A stretch of DNA of 64,000 nt from an uncultured Chloroflexus sp. (GCF_937129525.1 NZ_CAKZNK010000127.1:1-64000); one strand, 5' to 3'. Shown: positions 17,403 to 26,757, numbered from the stretch's first letter. Program-made: numbers and translations. Notes: a model not told the origin generated them from the letters alone.

Positions 17403-19198
17403 CGCGTCGCGGAATCGGTCACCGGCACAAAGGCAATTGCATCGGCCCAAATACCGCGTTGCCGATCTCCGGCTACAGTGCCGGTAGCCACCAGCGGTCG
17501 CGCTGCCGGATCGAACGTGTAGATACCCAAATCGGCCCACCAGTTACGTTCTGCTTCCAGATCGATGGTGATCACCGTTTCACCACCCTGGTGGCGGATC
17601 AGAAACCGCGCTTCGCGTGAGTCATCGTAGCCGTTGAGCGCAAAAGGGACATAAGCCAGCACTCGATACTGCCCCACTGCCGGCAGTTCAGGTTGCCAAA
17701 CGGCGACGCGGGGAGCAGCAAAATCGCTCAAGCGCCATGGTCGCAGCGCGCTGGCGGCCAGGAATGACGGCGCAAACCGCGCCCCGCCACCATAGCCGCT
17801 CGCAATCGATTGCCAGTCTCCCGTTGCGCGAAATTGCGGATCGTCATCATCAACTACTATCACCCCGGCTGGTGGCGGGGCGCAGGGTGAAGGCATATCG
17901 CGCCACAACCAGACGCTAATCTGACCAACCGGATTGGCAGCCCACGGATCGGGATCGCTACCACACCAGCCATATGGATCAACATCGCGGCCTAAATACT
18001 GCACCTGCAAATGAAGATGCGCTCCCCGCGCGCACCCCGTATCACCGGCAATGCCAAGGACATCGCCGCGCGAAACCTCATCACCGGTCGTCACACTTAC
18101 CCGGGCCAGATGCCAATAGAGGGTACGGTACCCATTTCCGTGATCGATAATGACGGCTCCAGCAGGTGTTGCGCAGCCATCATCGGAATAGCCGGCAAAG
18201 ACAACCAGACCCGGCGCGGCAGCCAGCACCCGTTCAGGTGGCCCCATTGCATAATCCCAGCCAGTATGACCATCATAGGCAAAAGCTCGATCGGTTTCAC
18301 TGCGCCCCCAAAAGGTATGGAGTGATCCATTCGCGCGCAAAAAGGGGGCATCGTGATCAAAGAACGAGGTCACAGGCACATTGCGTTCTGCCGGTCGTGT
18401 CAGGAACGGCTCAGCCGGCGGTGGCCAATCGAGCGGAGCAAGCCGGGGATCGAGCGCAAACAACCGTTGATAGGTAGGCGCAACTGCCCCAAGCAGCGAC
18501 TCGAGTCGGGCTGGCGCGGTTGTAGGCGCTAATGCCCGGCTCAACACGTAGCGACTGAGATCGGTGGGAGCCGCCATCTGACTGCCATCGGCGAAAATCA
18601 AAGGCGGCAATGCCTCAGGGCCGAGCAGGGCATAGTCACGCAACGCGGCGCGCACTTCGCGGGTCAGCCAGCGCAATTGAGCAAACAAACCGCGCCGGCT
18701 ACCGTTATCACCGCGAAACCCGGCAGCCCACGCCAGTTGCTCATTGCTGGGGCTTTCTGCGCTGAGCAAGCCGCTTTGCAACTCCATCAAGCTCAACAAC
18801 AGGCGGGGACTGACACTGTAGAGGCTGCTGAGCGACACCAGTACCTCGACAAACGAATGGCTGCGCCGACCGATGTTTATGCGCGTAGTTGCCAGCGGAC
18901 TATTGCGCGCAGCTAAAAAAGCTTGTATCTCTGGAGTGCTGAAGTTATGATCGTAGCTCAGTCGCTGCGGATCGAAGATCGGATGAATTGCTGGCTCAGG
19001 CGTCGCTGTTGGAACAACAGTAACTGTTGCGATTGGGGTTGCAGTTGGGACAGGCGTCATCGTCGCAGTGGCCGTAACCACTAGTTGAGGCAATGGCGCT
19101 GATGTCACAGCCACCATCGGCGTCGGAGTTACCGACGGCGGGGAAGGCGCTGCGCAGGCACTCAGGCAGATAAACAACATCAACAGCAAACGACGCAT
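17399..19198 (-). CDS. Secreted M23 (LytM-type) peptidase with golvesin-like C-terminal domain
   Basis: The mature part is a cell-envelope metallopeptidase candidate, a family that usually cleaves peptidoglycan cross-bridges. From ATG 19198 it is 599 aa. A lipoprotein-type signal (MRRLLLMLFICLSAC) is followed by a Pro/Thr/Val-rich stalk of about 60 residues and a helical region of about 210 residues. The M23 domain then shows GHTGWDYA (zinc His and Asp) and GAHLHLQV (zinc/catalytic HxH), all intact. After VVDDDDPQF, the last ~140 residues form a beta-rich domain resembling the golvesin C-terminal domain. Earlier in-frame starts reach 19327 but put the signal peptide inside the chain. No strong ribosome binding site is visible. 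Confidence 0.85.
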   Translation of the reverse strand: MRRLLLMLFICLSACAAPSPPSVTPTPMVAVTSAPLPQLVVTATATMTPVPTATPIATVTVVPTATPEPAIHPIFDPQRLSYDHNFSTPEIQAFLAARNSPLATTRINIGRRSHSFVEVLVSLSSLYSVSPRLLLSLMELQSGLLSAESPSNEQLAWAAGFRGDNGSRRGLFAQLRWLTREVRAALRDYALLGPEALPPLIFADGSQMAAPTDLSRYVLSRALAPTTAPARLESLLGAVAPTYQRLFALDPRLAPLDWPPPAEPFLTRPAERNVPVTSFFDHDAPFLRANGSLHTFWGRSETDRAFAYDGHTGWDYAMGPPERVLAAAPGLVVFAGYSDDGCATPAGAVIIDHGNGYRTLYWHLARVSVTTGDEVSRGDVLGIAGDTGCARGAHLHLQVQYLGRDVDPYGWCGSDPDPWAANPVGQISVWLWRDMPSPCAPPPAGVIVVDDDDPQFRATGDWQSIASGYGGGARFAPSFLAASALRPWRLSDFAAPRVAVWQPELPAVGQYRVLAYVPFALNGYDDSREARFLIRHQGGETVITIDLEAERNWWADLGIYTFDPAARPLVATGTVAGDRQRGIWADAIAFVPVTDSATR

Positions 19199-19509
19199 AG
19201 CGCCAGCAGGATAGCCGAAGAAGGCCATCCGGTCAAGTTGAATAAGGCATAGCAGCACACGACTCACCTGACGGTTGCAGGCACGCCGCGCCAGCACAAC
19301 AATGAGGTGTCGGGCGAGCCGCGCCATCTGCGCTCATCGCAATCGGCAGGATGCTAACATATCACCGGCCTGCCTTCTCCACACCTCATAGAGAGCTGTC
19401 ACAACCCGCAAACCATATCCACACTGCCACAATTCCGATCAGCCGATAGCGCGGCAAGCGAGTCAGCTCTCGCAACGAAAACTGCCACTTCAATTCCGCC
19501 TGCAACCTA
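19199..19509. other. Intergenic region upstream of the M23 gene
   Basis: No gene is supported here. It contains the open upstream extension of the M23 frame (to 19327), and a minus-strand open frame (19386-19748) without recognisable features crosses it. The promoter for the following leader begins at 19510. Confidence 0.4.
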
Positions 19510-19538
19510 TTGACGACAGCCCCCATCAGATGTATAAT
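19510..19538 (+). promoter_or_regulatory. Strong sigma70-type promoter upstream of a structured leader
   Basis: TTGACG (19510-19515) and a perfect TATAAT (19533-19538) are separated by 17 bases. Transcription should start near 19545, over 500 bases before the decarboxylase start. Confidence 0.75.
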
Positions 19539-19544
19539 GCGCAC

Positions 19545-19881
19545 TCGGTTGAGCCAATCGACCGTGTCATTCGCGCCCCCCGTTACGTTTGGGTTACGGG
19601 TTTCGCGTTTCGGGAAGGCACCCGACACACGTAACACGCAACACCGAACGCCGAGCGGAAATCGTCGTCGCGGCAACAACAGTTGCCCTGTGTGGGAGAC
19701 GGCGTCGGGTGGGCTAGTGTGAGGCAGTATGGACGGCGCATACAACATACGCGCGATTCAGCGCTTCCCAAACTGCACACATGTACGCCGTGCGCGCGCA
19801 GGTTTGACCTGCTAACCGCGCGCGAGTGACGCTGCGCGTTCTCGCTCCCCCGGCCACTGCATCAGGTGCAGGGCCTTTTTT
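19545..19881 (+). ncRNA. Structured leader RNA or small RNA ending at an intrinsic terminator
   Basis: Between the promoter at 19510-19538 and the terminator at 19852-19881 lie about 340 transcribed bases without a convincing gene. Visible structure includes a long hairpin 19792-19823 (outer stem GCGCGC/GCGCGC, inner stem GCAGGT-ttg-ACCTGC) and a second hairpin 19822-19845 (GCGAG..ACGC-tgc-GCGT..CTCGC) that shares two bases with the first, so the two could compete. The terminator follows. It matches no RNA class I can name (not tmRNA, RNase P, SRP or 6S by eye). It could be a cis-acting riboswitch or attenuator for the decarboxylase, or a free small RNA. Confidence 0.5.
19852..19881 (+). terminator. 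Rho-independent terminator inside the leader of the decarboxylase gene
   Basis: GGCC-(a)-CTGCA-tcagg-TGCAGGGCC forms a 9-bp stem with one bulged A and is followed directly by six T residues. It stands 190 bases before the decarboxylase start and has no plus-strand gene upstream. Confidence 0.8.
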
Positions 19882-20071
19882 AATCCCCTTGCGCTGAATC
19901 GCTACGCATCCATGGCGCGCTCACGGCCACCATTACCGGCCAGCGCAGCCATTGCACGCCTGTAATCGGCCCGCTCGCGGTGGGGTGGGTCTTATCTTGC
20001 CTTGCTTTGCCTTGTCTTTCGCCTTGCGGGTTGTGGTTTCCCGCCTTGTACTAGGGAGGAATGTGGTACAG

Positions 20072-21577
20072 TTGAAGACGCTAACCTTTGCCGACCTGAT
20101 TGCACAGCAGACCGGCTTTGCCGGTGAGGGCCGCCTGACCGATTTCGTCAGCCGTTACGACGGCGAGCTCTATTTCGGCGATCGTCTCAACTTAAACCGG
20201 CTGGCCCGCCAATACGGCGCGCCACTCGAAGTAGTCTACACACCGCAAATTACTACTCAGGTACAACGGATGCGCAACTGGGCCGAGCAGGCTCGCGCTA
20301 TGACCGAATATCCGGCAGCCTTCCACTACGCATACGCCACCAAAGCCAACTTTGCCGCCGAGGCAGTGCAGACAGCGCTGGCTGCCGGCGCCCACTATGA
20401 AACATCGGCAACAGCCGATCTGATTATTGCCCATGGCCTCTGGCGGCAAGGGATCCTGCCATCGGATCGCCTGATCTGCTGCAACGGCTCAAAAGAGGCA
20501 GCTTACCGCGAAGCGATCCGCAATCTCCGTCTCGACGGTTGTGAAACGGTCATTCCGGTACTCGATGACCTGTCAGAACTGAACGATCTTCTGGCGACAC
20601 CGGCGCCGCTCCAGTTTGGTGTGCGCGAGCGAGCCGCCGGCAATCGCGACGGTCGCCATCCCGGCAACGATCGCTTTGGCTTGACAATGACCGAAATCGA
20701 GCAGGCCGTCGAACGAATTGCCGACAGCCATCATTCGCTCGTGCTCTACCATGCAATGGTCGGCAGCCAGATCGAGGATGCAAACCACTTTCTCGCCACG
20801 CTCCGCGCGTCGATCGAACATTACTGCCGGCTCCGTCAGCGCGTGCCAACGCTACGCTACTTCAACTTTGGCGGCGGTATGCCTACCGCGGGCTACCAGT
20901 TGAGCTTCCATTTTGATTACCAGGGATTTCTCAGTCGATTGATGGCAACCATCCGCGACATTTGCGCCGAATACAATGTGCCGGCGCCTGAATTGATCGG
21001 TGAATTTGGCCGCTATACGGTTGCCACGCATAGCGCATACCTGGTTGAGGTTGGATCGGTCAAAGCCGGCCAGCCCGGTCAACCTGACTGGTACCTGGTG
21101 AACGGATCGCTGATGGTCATGCTGCCTGACACCCTCTTCGTCAGCGGCCAGGAGTTTGTCATCCTGCCACTGACTGACTGGGATCGACCGCTACGCCCGG
21201 TTCGGCTGGCCGGTCGCCGCACATGCGACAGTGACGACATCTACCCGCGCCCTGAACAAGAGCCACTGTGGCTTCCGGAGACCGAAGGCGGTCTTATTCT
21301 GGCAATCTTCGGGATTGGCGCATATCAGCAGATGATTGCCGGTCGCGGTGGGGCGCATCACTGCCTGACTCCGGAAGCGGCGCGCTTCATCATCGAAGAG
21401 CAGCAAGGGCGGCTCAATTCACGGTTCGTGCCACAGCAGGATCAAGCAACGATCATGCGCCTGCTCGGTTATCGACCACAACCCACCGCGCTGCCGCTGC
21501 CATTCCGTCAACCAATGCGCTCTACCGTCTTGTCGGCTCGTCGTCGGCCACGCGCGCGCATTGCCGGTATCGCATAA
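20072..21577 (+). CDS. PLP-dependent fold-III amino acid decarboxylase (arginine or diaminopimelate decarboxylase-like)
   Basis: The family (alanine-racemase fold) makes polyamine precursors or lysine by PLP-dependent decarboxylation. The ~501-aa protein has the PLP-lysine strand HYAYATKAN, the glycine-rich phosphate loop FGGGMPT, IGEFGRY (the ExGR-type phosphate contact) and TCDSDDIYPRP, the Cys-Asp motif supplied by the second subunit. Its length lies between DapA-pathway LysA (~420) and SpeA (~630). I favour a SpeA-like arginine decarboxylase but cannot exclude others. GGGAGG at 20054-20059 points to TTG 20072 (spacing 12) or GTG 20063 (spacing 3); the frame is open to 19952. The strong upstream promoter and leader terminator suggest regulation. 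Confidence 0.75.
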   Translation: MKTLTFADLIAQQTGFAGEGRLTDFVSRYDGELYFGDRLNLNRLARQYGAPLEVVYTPQITTQVQRMRNWAEQARAMTEYPAAFHYAYATKANFAAEAVQTALAAGAHYETSATADLIIAHGLWRQGILPSDRLICCNGSKEAAYREAIRNLRLDGCETVIPVLDDLSELNDLLATPAPLQFGVRERAAGNRDGRHPGNDRFGLTMTEIEQAVERIADSHHSLVLYHAMVGSQIEDANHFLATLRASIEHYCRLRQRVPTLRYFNFGGGMPTAGYQLSFHFDYQGFLSRLMATIRDICAEYNVPAPELIGEFGRYTVATHSAYLVEVGSVKAGQPGQPDWYLVNGSLMVMLPDTLFVSGQEFVILPLTDWDRPLRPVRLAGRRTCDSDDIYPRPEQEPLWLPETEGGLILAIFGIGAYQQMIAGRGGAHHCLTPEAARFIIEEQQGRLNSRFVPQQDQATIMRLLGYRPQPTALPLPFRQPMRSTVLSARRRPRARIAGIA

Positions 21578-21609
21578 GCGTAACGCTATCACCAATTATC
21601 AGGATAATG

Positions 21610-21638
21610 GCAGAGGCGACCAGTTTGGTCGCCTCTGC
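21610..21638. terminator. Perfect 13-bp hairpin after the decarboxylase gene
   Basis: GCAGAGGCGACCA and its exact complement enclose a three-base loop, 33 bases after the stop. No run of T follows on either strand, so it may act as a Rho-aided terminator or RNA 3' stabiliser. Confidence 0.55.
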
Positions 21639-21755
21639 TCTCATCGATCTACGCAACTCCGGCACAGGTGGCTGATAACAAACCAGACGAACGTGCCGCC
21701 AGACTCAGGAAACACGTTTTTAATCTTCTATCTATAGCCAAATCAAAGCAGCAAG

Positions 21756-21764
21756 TGGTACAAT
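21756..21764 (+). promoter_or_regulatory. Possible extended -10 promoter (TGGTACAAT) for the two-component pair
   Basis: TG-n-TACAAT lies 65 bases before the response regulator start. No convincing -35 box is present, so support is modest. Confidence 0.35.
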
Positions 21765-21828
21765 GAATATACTGTAATCTGCAGGCCGTCGCGGTGTGCT
21801 CAACAGAATAACAAACAGGGAGTGCTCC

Positions 21829-22509
21829 ATGAATATTTTGGTCGTTGATGATGACATTCCTAGCGCCAAGCTTACCTCATACCTGCTTGAAGAGGCCGGC
21901 TATCGTGTCTTTCGCGCCCACGACGCCACCAGCATCTTACAGATGATCGAACAGCACAACCCCGACCTGATTTTGCTGGACATCATGATGCCCAAGATCG
22001 ACGGCTTTGATGTCTGTCGGCAGATCCGACGCAACTCAGATGTGCCCATCATTTTCCTTTCAGCGCGATCGCAACTGCAAGATCGGGTCATGGGGCTACA
22101 AATTGGTGGTGACGATTATCTGGTCAAACCCTTCGAGCCATCAGAACTGCTGGCCCGGGTCGAGGCGGTATTGCGACGGCGCAATGCTGATATGCTCAAT
22201 ACCTCAACCCGCTTGAGTCAGGGCAACATTACCCTCGATCCAGTTGAGCACAAAGTCCTCTTTACCGATGGGCGAGTTGTTGAGCTGACTCCACTAGAAT
22301 TCCGCCTGCTCTACTACCTGATGAAAAACGCTGGCCGAATTTTGAACGTGACCCAAATTCTGAGCAAGGTCTGGGGTTACGACTACGAGGGCGAAAGCAA
22401 TCTGGTCGCGGTCTACATTCGGCGTTTACGCACCAAAGTCGAAGAGGATCCCGATCATCCTCGTCATGTCATTACGGTACGCAACCTTGGGTATAAATTC
22501 GAGCCGTAG
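21829..22509 (+). CDS. OmpR/PhoB-family response regulator
   Basis: The 226-aa protein has a receiver domain (acidic pair in VVDDD, phospho-acceptor Asp in LILLDIMMP, conserved Lys in DYLVKPFEP) and a winged-helix DNA-binding domain (LTPLEFRLLYYLMKN, then VAVYIRRLRTKVE). It should bind DNA as a dimer when phosphorylated by the histidine kinase encoded 5 bp downstream. ATG 21829 is chosen for GGGAG nine bases upstream; the frame opens at 21796 without a better signal. Target genes are unknown. Confidence 0.95.
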   Translation: MNILVVDDDIPSAKLTSYLLEEAGYRVFRAHDATSILQMIEQHNPDLILLDIMMPKIDGFDVCRQIRRNSDVPIIFLSARSQLQDRVMGLQIGGDDYLVKPFEPSELLARVEAVLRRRNADMLNTSTRLSQGNITLDPVEHKVLFTDGRVVELTPLEFRLLYYLMKNAGRILNVTQILSKVWGYDYEGESNLVAVYIRRLRTKVEEDPDHPRHVITVRNLGYKFEP

Positions 22510-22514
22510 AAGAA

Positions 22515-24671
22515 GTGCCAGCCATTGTTATGCGCCCTAACTCCGAGCGACTGCAAACTATTATTCGTCGCCTGTTACCGTTACCGGCGCTAGGACTCGT
22601 CTGGACTCTCACCCAACTCAAGCCAGAGCCTCTCATCTGGGGGGGGCTACTTGTCTACGCTTCGGTAAACATCGGCCTGCTCTTCTTCCTGCGCCGGTTT
22701 CCAAACAAAGGCCATCAGCTCTTGACTGGCGCAGGGTTGAGCGACCTGGTTGCTATCGTCTGGTGTCTCATCGTCGCCGATTTGAGTCCCGCCATCATCG
22801 CTATTCAAGGTATCAGCGCCCTGCGCGCCTGGCGCTACCGCTTCATTTCGCACTGGTTGGCGCTCATACCGGCGCTAAGCGGATTTATCCCTGTGCTTGA
22901 TCAGGCGCCGTTATTCCCCACAACTGCATCATTCCAGGTTGGCCAGTTGGTCGAACTTGGCGGTCTCTCCCTCAGCATTGTTGTGATCATAACTCTCATT
23001 ATGCTCGGCGATCGGCGTAATCAGGCAGCGCGGGAATGGCGCGCGCGCTATGACAACGTTCGCCGTGAGCAGAAAGAACAGGTTGCCAGTCTCGAAGCTT
23101 CAAACAATGACCTGCGTGATCGCCTGCGTCGCATGGAAGCGCTGGGCGAAAGTCTGCGCGCCATCAACAGTTCACTAAGCCTTGATGATGTCTTGCGCCA
23201 GATCCTTGACTCGCTGACCAACATGCTGGGGGTGCAACGAATTGACAACGCTGCGCTTACACTCATTCACGGCACGGAACTTGAGCATCGACTGTTGCGC
23301 GACAACCCAAACGCTTCTGAGTGGGCAACAACGCTCGGCCACGCGGTGATGAACAGCGGTCGCGCGATCCTCCTGGACAATTATGAGATTGGACAACGAC
23401 CAGAATGGAATACACTGGCGCGCGCTCACATTAGCGCTGCGCTCAGTGTTCCGTTATTCGATCCCGACCAGGAAGGAGCCGCGCGAGGCGCATTGAGCGT
23501 AGTAAGCCGCCAGAAAGAGGTATTCTCACCCGCGGAAGAGCGCTACCTGACCTCGTTTAGCATCCAGGCGATGATTGCCATCCGCAATGCTGAGCTGCAC
23601 GTACAATTACAGCGGCAACAGGCAATGCTCAGCGCTGTGCTCAACGATATGGCTGATGGCCTGATTATTTACGACGAACAGGGTTTACCATATCTCGATA
23701 ACGCAAGCGCGCGCCAGGCGCTCGCGCGCAGCGCAGCTCATAATGGCACGCTGGCGACAAAACTGGCCGAGATAGCCGCCAGCCTCTATCAGGAGGCGCA
23801 TACGATCAGCCGTGAAGTAGCTGACAATGATGGTGAACATGCACGGTACTACCGAATTCACGGCTCGCTGGTCAATGCCCCGTTAGACACGCGACTGGCG
23901 GTGCTCGTATTGCACGATATTACCGACCAAATAGCGCAAGAACAGCAACGGCGCGAATTTATCGCGAAAGTTGCGCATGAATTGAACAATCCGATCCATA
24001 CATTGATAGGTTTCCTGGAAATCGTATTCAACGAAAAATTAGGTCCACTCAACGACCAGCAAATCGAGTTTTTACGTGAGGCTAGCCATAGCGCTCGTAA
24101 ACTGAACAGACGGATCAAGGAATTGATCGACTTTAACCGCTCTGAAAGCGGCCAGCTCCGACTCAATCTGACCAGAGCTAATGTGATCGACGTTATCATC
24201 TCGACCTGTAGCCAGCAGCGGCATCAGGTCAAAGAGCGCGAAATCGGATTGGAATACAATCTTCCTCCAGAGTTGCCCGATATTTTCATCGATGAAGAAC
24301 GTATCGGCCAGGTGCTGACAAACCTGATCGAAAATGCCGCGAAAGCCACGCCACCCGGCGGCAGGATTACCGTTAGTGCTGAATTGCGCGAACAAAGTAT
24401 CTATGTTCATGTGACCGATACCGGTAGCGGAATTCCGCCTGAACAGATCGAGAGAGTGTTTAAACCGTTCTACCGCTTAGACAATGGTCGGCCATCCTCT
24501 CGATCACATCCCGGTTTGGGGCTTGGTCTGGCTATCTGCAAGCAATTCGTCGAAGCCCACAACGGTACGATCTGGATCGAGTACAGTGAACCTGGAAAAG
24601 GAACGCGCTTTTCGTTCTCGTTGCCGCTCCAACCTGAAACCAAATCTATGACCCAAGACACAACAGTGTAA
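22515..24671 (+). CDS. Membrane-anchored sensor histidine kinase with GAF and PAS domains
   Basis: The 718-aa kinase is the cognate partner of the response regulator just upstream. Four to five N-terminal membrane segments (~residues 15-165) are followed by a coiled coil (~170-215), a GAF-type domain (~220-375), a PAS-like domain (~375-470) and the kinase core. The phospho-acceptor is in FIAKVAHELNNPIH. The ATPase domain shows LIENAAKATPPGG (N box), DTGSGIPP (G1) and LGLGLAICKQFV (G2). The signal could be sensed in the membrane or by the GAF/PAS domains; no ligand residue is recognisable. The GTG start has AGAAGAAG upstream, and an ATG five codons later is possible. Confidence 0.93.
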   Translation: MPAIVMRPNSERLQTIIRRLLPLPALGLVWTLTQLKPEPLIWGGLLVYASVNIGLLFFLRRFPNKGHQLLTGAGLSDLVAIVWCLIVADLSPAIIAIQGISALRAWRYRFISHWLALIPALSGFIPVLDQAPLFPTTASFQVGQLVELGGLSLSIVVIITLIMLGDRRNQAAREWRARYDNVRREQKEQVASLEASNNDLRDRLRRMEALGESLRAINSSLSLDDVLRQILDSLTNMLGVQRIDNAALTLIHGTELEHRLLRDNPNASEWATTLGHAVMNSGRAILLDNYEIGQRPEWNTLARAHISAALSVPLFDPDQEGAARGALSVVSRQKEVFSPAEERYLTSFSIQAMIAIRNAELHVQLQRQQAMLSAVLNDMADGLIIYDEQGLPYLDNASARQALARSAAHNGTLATKLAEIAASLYQEAHTISREVADNDGEHARYYRIHGSLVNAPLDTRLAVLVLHDITDQIAQEQQRREFIAKVAHELNNPIHTLIGFLEIVFNEKLGPLNDQQIEFLREASHSARKLNRRIKELIDFNRSESGQLRLNLTRANVIDVIISTCSQQRHQVKEREIGLEYNLPPELPDIFIDEERIGQVLTNLIENAAKATPPGGRITVSAELREQSIYVHVTDTGSGIPPEQIERVFKPFYRLDNGRPSSRSHPGLGLGLAICKQFVEAHNGTIWIEYSEPGKGTRFSFSLPLQPETKSMTQDTTV

Positions 24672-24809
24672 TATCATTGATTGATGTTGCTGACAAACTC
24701 TTCACGTTCATCATAGCGGGAATATGCTACACTTCAGAATACAGCACTCTTGCCATCCGCAACCAGGCGTTATCGACAACTGAATGATCCGATTATAGTT
24801 GGGGAAACT

Positions 24810-25886
24810 GTGAAGATTGCGATTATTACCCTACCCGGCAAACATGATCGCCATCTGCCACCACTGACGATGGCCTATGTTGCGGCGCTCCTTGAACAAC
24901 GTCGCGCAATTGTGCGCATTTATGATTGTGCCCTTGATCCGCAGGGGAATTGGGAAGATATTCATCGCCGCTTGCAGACGTTCCAACCGCAGCGCGTGAT
25001 TATTGCCGGTGAAACCAGTAACGAGATCGAGCAGGCGGTTATCCAGATTCATCAGACTCACCCCGAAATCTTGCCGATCTTGACCCGTCGCAGCGGCAGC
25101 GAAGCTTTCTCGGTTGCAACCAGTGTATTGGCCTGGTTTGACAACGCCTTTCATCTGCCGGCGCCATCTCACGAAGAGTTACCCTACCCTTCTCGCCACC
25201 TGTTAACGCTCGAGCAGTACGAACTACGCGCGCCGGGTGGTGAAATCCAGACCCCGGTAGTGGCGGGATGGCGGTGGCAGGGTCGGTGGTTGATGCGCCA
25301 GCCTCGCTTGATCGGGCAAGAGATTCGCGCGTTGACTGAAGAGGTAGGGATCCGTCATATCCTGTTTTACGAACCAGAACTCACTCACGATGAGGCCTGG
25401 TTCGATGAGTTGCTCTACTACCTGATCGGCGCAAACCTGAATGTGAAATGGCAAGCCGGCGTTGCGATTGATCGCCTGCACAGTGAACGGATTCCGCGAC
25501 TGGCACAAGCCGGTTGTGAAGCCATATCCTTTACCCTATCAGCGATCAGCGTGTTTGAATCGGCCAGCAGCCGCGAGCGAGCGCGCAAAATAATTGCCAG
25601 CGCGCGCGAACACGGCATCTATACGCGGGCCACGGTTGCGCTTGAACCGCCCTACGAATCGATTAACCGTCTGGTTGATGTCGCCGCCACCCTCGGCCTC
25701 GATGATGTTTCTTTCACCCTTATGCAGACCCTGCGCGTTGGCGACAACGAACAACAGATTCAAAACCACGCGCGCCAGCGCTACCAGGAAGGGCGCGCGC
25801 GTCAGCGCCTGATCGAACGATTTGGCCCGGCGTTAGGTGGTTTACTCTGGCAATTACGCGCCGAGCATCTGGCTGAAGACGAATAG
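24810..25886 (+). CDS. Radical-SAM/B12-fold protein lacking the iron-sulfur cysteines
   Basis: The 358-aa protein follows the outline of B12-binding-domain radical SAM enzymes (BchE/magnesium-protoporphyrin cyclase-like). It has an N-terminal Rossmann-like part (KIAIITLPG... PPLTMAYVAALLE) and then a TIM-barrel-like part with LIGQEIRALTEEVGIRHILF, LNVKWQAGVAIDRL and RLAQAGCEAISFTL. The CxxxCxxC loop, expected between PVVAG and the following LIGQEI, is replaced by WRWQGRWLMRQ. Only two Cys (40 and 236) remain in that whole region. It therefore cannot hold the usual cluster and is probably a pseudoenzyme or binding protein. GTG 24810 is chosen for GGGGAAA upstream. It is convergent with nadC. 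Confidence 0.65.
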   Translation: MKIAIITLPGKHDRHLPPLTMAYVAALLEQRRAIVRIYDCALDPQGNWEDIHRRLQTFQPQRVIIAGETSNEIEQAVIQIHQTHPEILPILTRRSGSEAFSVATSVLAWFDNAFHLPAPSHEELPYPSRHLLTLEQYELRAPGGEIQTPVVAGWRWQGRWLMRQPRLIGQEIRALTEEVGIRHILFYEPELTHDEAWFDELLYYLIGANLNVKWQAGVAIDRLHSERIPRLAQAGCEAISFTLSAISVFESASSRERARKIIASAREHGIYTRATVALEPPYESINRLVDVAATLGLDDVSFTLMQTLRVGDNEQQIQNHARQRYQEGRARQRLIERFGPALGGLLWQLRAEHLAEDE

Positions 25887-25888
25887 CG

Positions 25889-26740
25889 CTATCCTGCCCA
25901 ATCGAGACCAATATCGAGCGCCTGCACCGAATGGGTAAGCGCCCCCACCGAGATGTAATCAACGCCGGTTTCAGCAATGGCGCGCACTGTTTGCAGATTC
26001 ACGCCGCCGCTCGCTTCAGTTTTGGCCCTCCCGGCTACCGCCTGCACCGCCGCTCGCAATTGATCGAGCGGCATATTGTCAAGCAAAATCAGGTCAGCCC
26101 CTGCTTCCGCCGCACTGATGGCGGCTGCAACACTCTCAACTTCCACTTCCAATCGCACCATTGGGCCAAGCTGCGCGCGCGCGCGCGCAATTGCTGCCGG
26201 CAGGTCGATCCCTTCTGCTGCCAGAATGGCCAGATGGTTGTCTTTGAGCATGACTCCATCGTACAACCCAAACCGGTGATTGCGACCACCACCCATGCGC
26301 ACGGCATACTTTTCTAACGCGCGCAGACCGGGCGTTGTTTTGCGCGTATCGAGGATCTGCGCCCGCGTGCCGGCAACGGCAGCCACATATTGCGCGGTCA
26401 TTGTGGCAATCCCACTGAGCCGTTGCAACAGATTGAGCGCCACGCGCTCACCGGTGAGGATGTGGCGAGCAGAACCGCTCACCGTGGCGATGATAGCGCC
26501 GGCAGCCACGGCGGCGCCATCCTGAACGTGAAAGACGACCTGAAGCGCAGGATCGAGGTGGTGGAAGACGGCTTCCAGCACCGGCAAGCCGGCAATCACA
26601 CCGGCGGCGCGAGTCACAACATGGGCAGTAGCCCGGGCCGTCACCGGAATAACGGCCAGAGTCGTCAAATCGCCGCTACCGATGTCTTCGGCGAGTGCAT
26701 GAGCGACGACCGTATCGATGAGGTGGCGGGGAAGATCCAT
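25889..26740 (-). CDS. nadC: Quinolinate phosphoribosyltransferase (nicotinate-nucleotide pyrophosphorylase)
   Basis: NadC converts quinolinate and PRPP to nicotinate mononucleotide, the third de novo NAD step. From ATG 26740 it is 283 aa, the normal length. Visible motifs are ALAEDIGSGDLTT at the N-terminus, ERVALNLLQRLSGIAT, DTRKTTPGLR, KYAVRMGGGRNHRFGLYD and the C-terminal ADLILLDNM and EASGGVNL. GAGGAG seven bases upstream fixes the start; the frame runs on to 26845 into nadB. It lies 17 bp after the nadB stop and is the last gene of the operon, meeting the radical-SAM-like gene tail to tail. Confidence 0.97.
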   Translation of the reverse strand: MDLPRHLIDTVVAHALAEDIGSGDLTTLAVIPVTARATAHVVTRAAGVIAGLPVLEAVFHHLDPALQVVFHVQDGAAVAAGAIIATVSGSARHILTGERVALNLLQRLSGIATMTAQYVAAVAGTRAQILDTRKTTPGLRALEKYAVRMGGGRNHRFGLYDGVMLKDNHLAILAAEGIDLPAAIARARAQLGPMVRLEVEVESVAAAISAAEAGADLILLDNMPLDQLRAAVQAVAGRAKTEASGGVNLQTVRAIAETGVDYISVGALTHSVQALDIGLDWAG

Positions 26741-26757
26741 CACATGACTCCTCAAAC

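Noticed and set aside
19386-19748. Minus-strand frame of 120 codons upstream of the decarboxylase
   Set aside because: It lies opposite a strong promoter and structured leader, has no ribosome binding site and shows no protein-like features.
19740-19881. Possible tRNA or known housekeeping RNA in the decarboxylase leader
   Set aside because: No T-arm consensus, CCA end or diagnostic RNase P, tmRNA, SRP or 6S segments were found.
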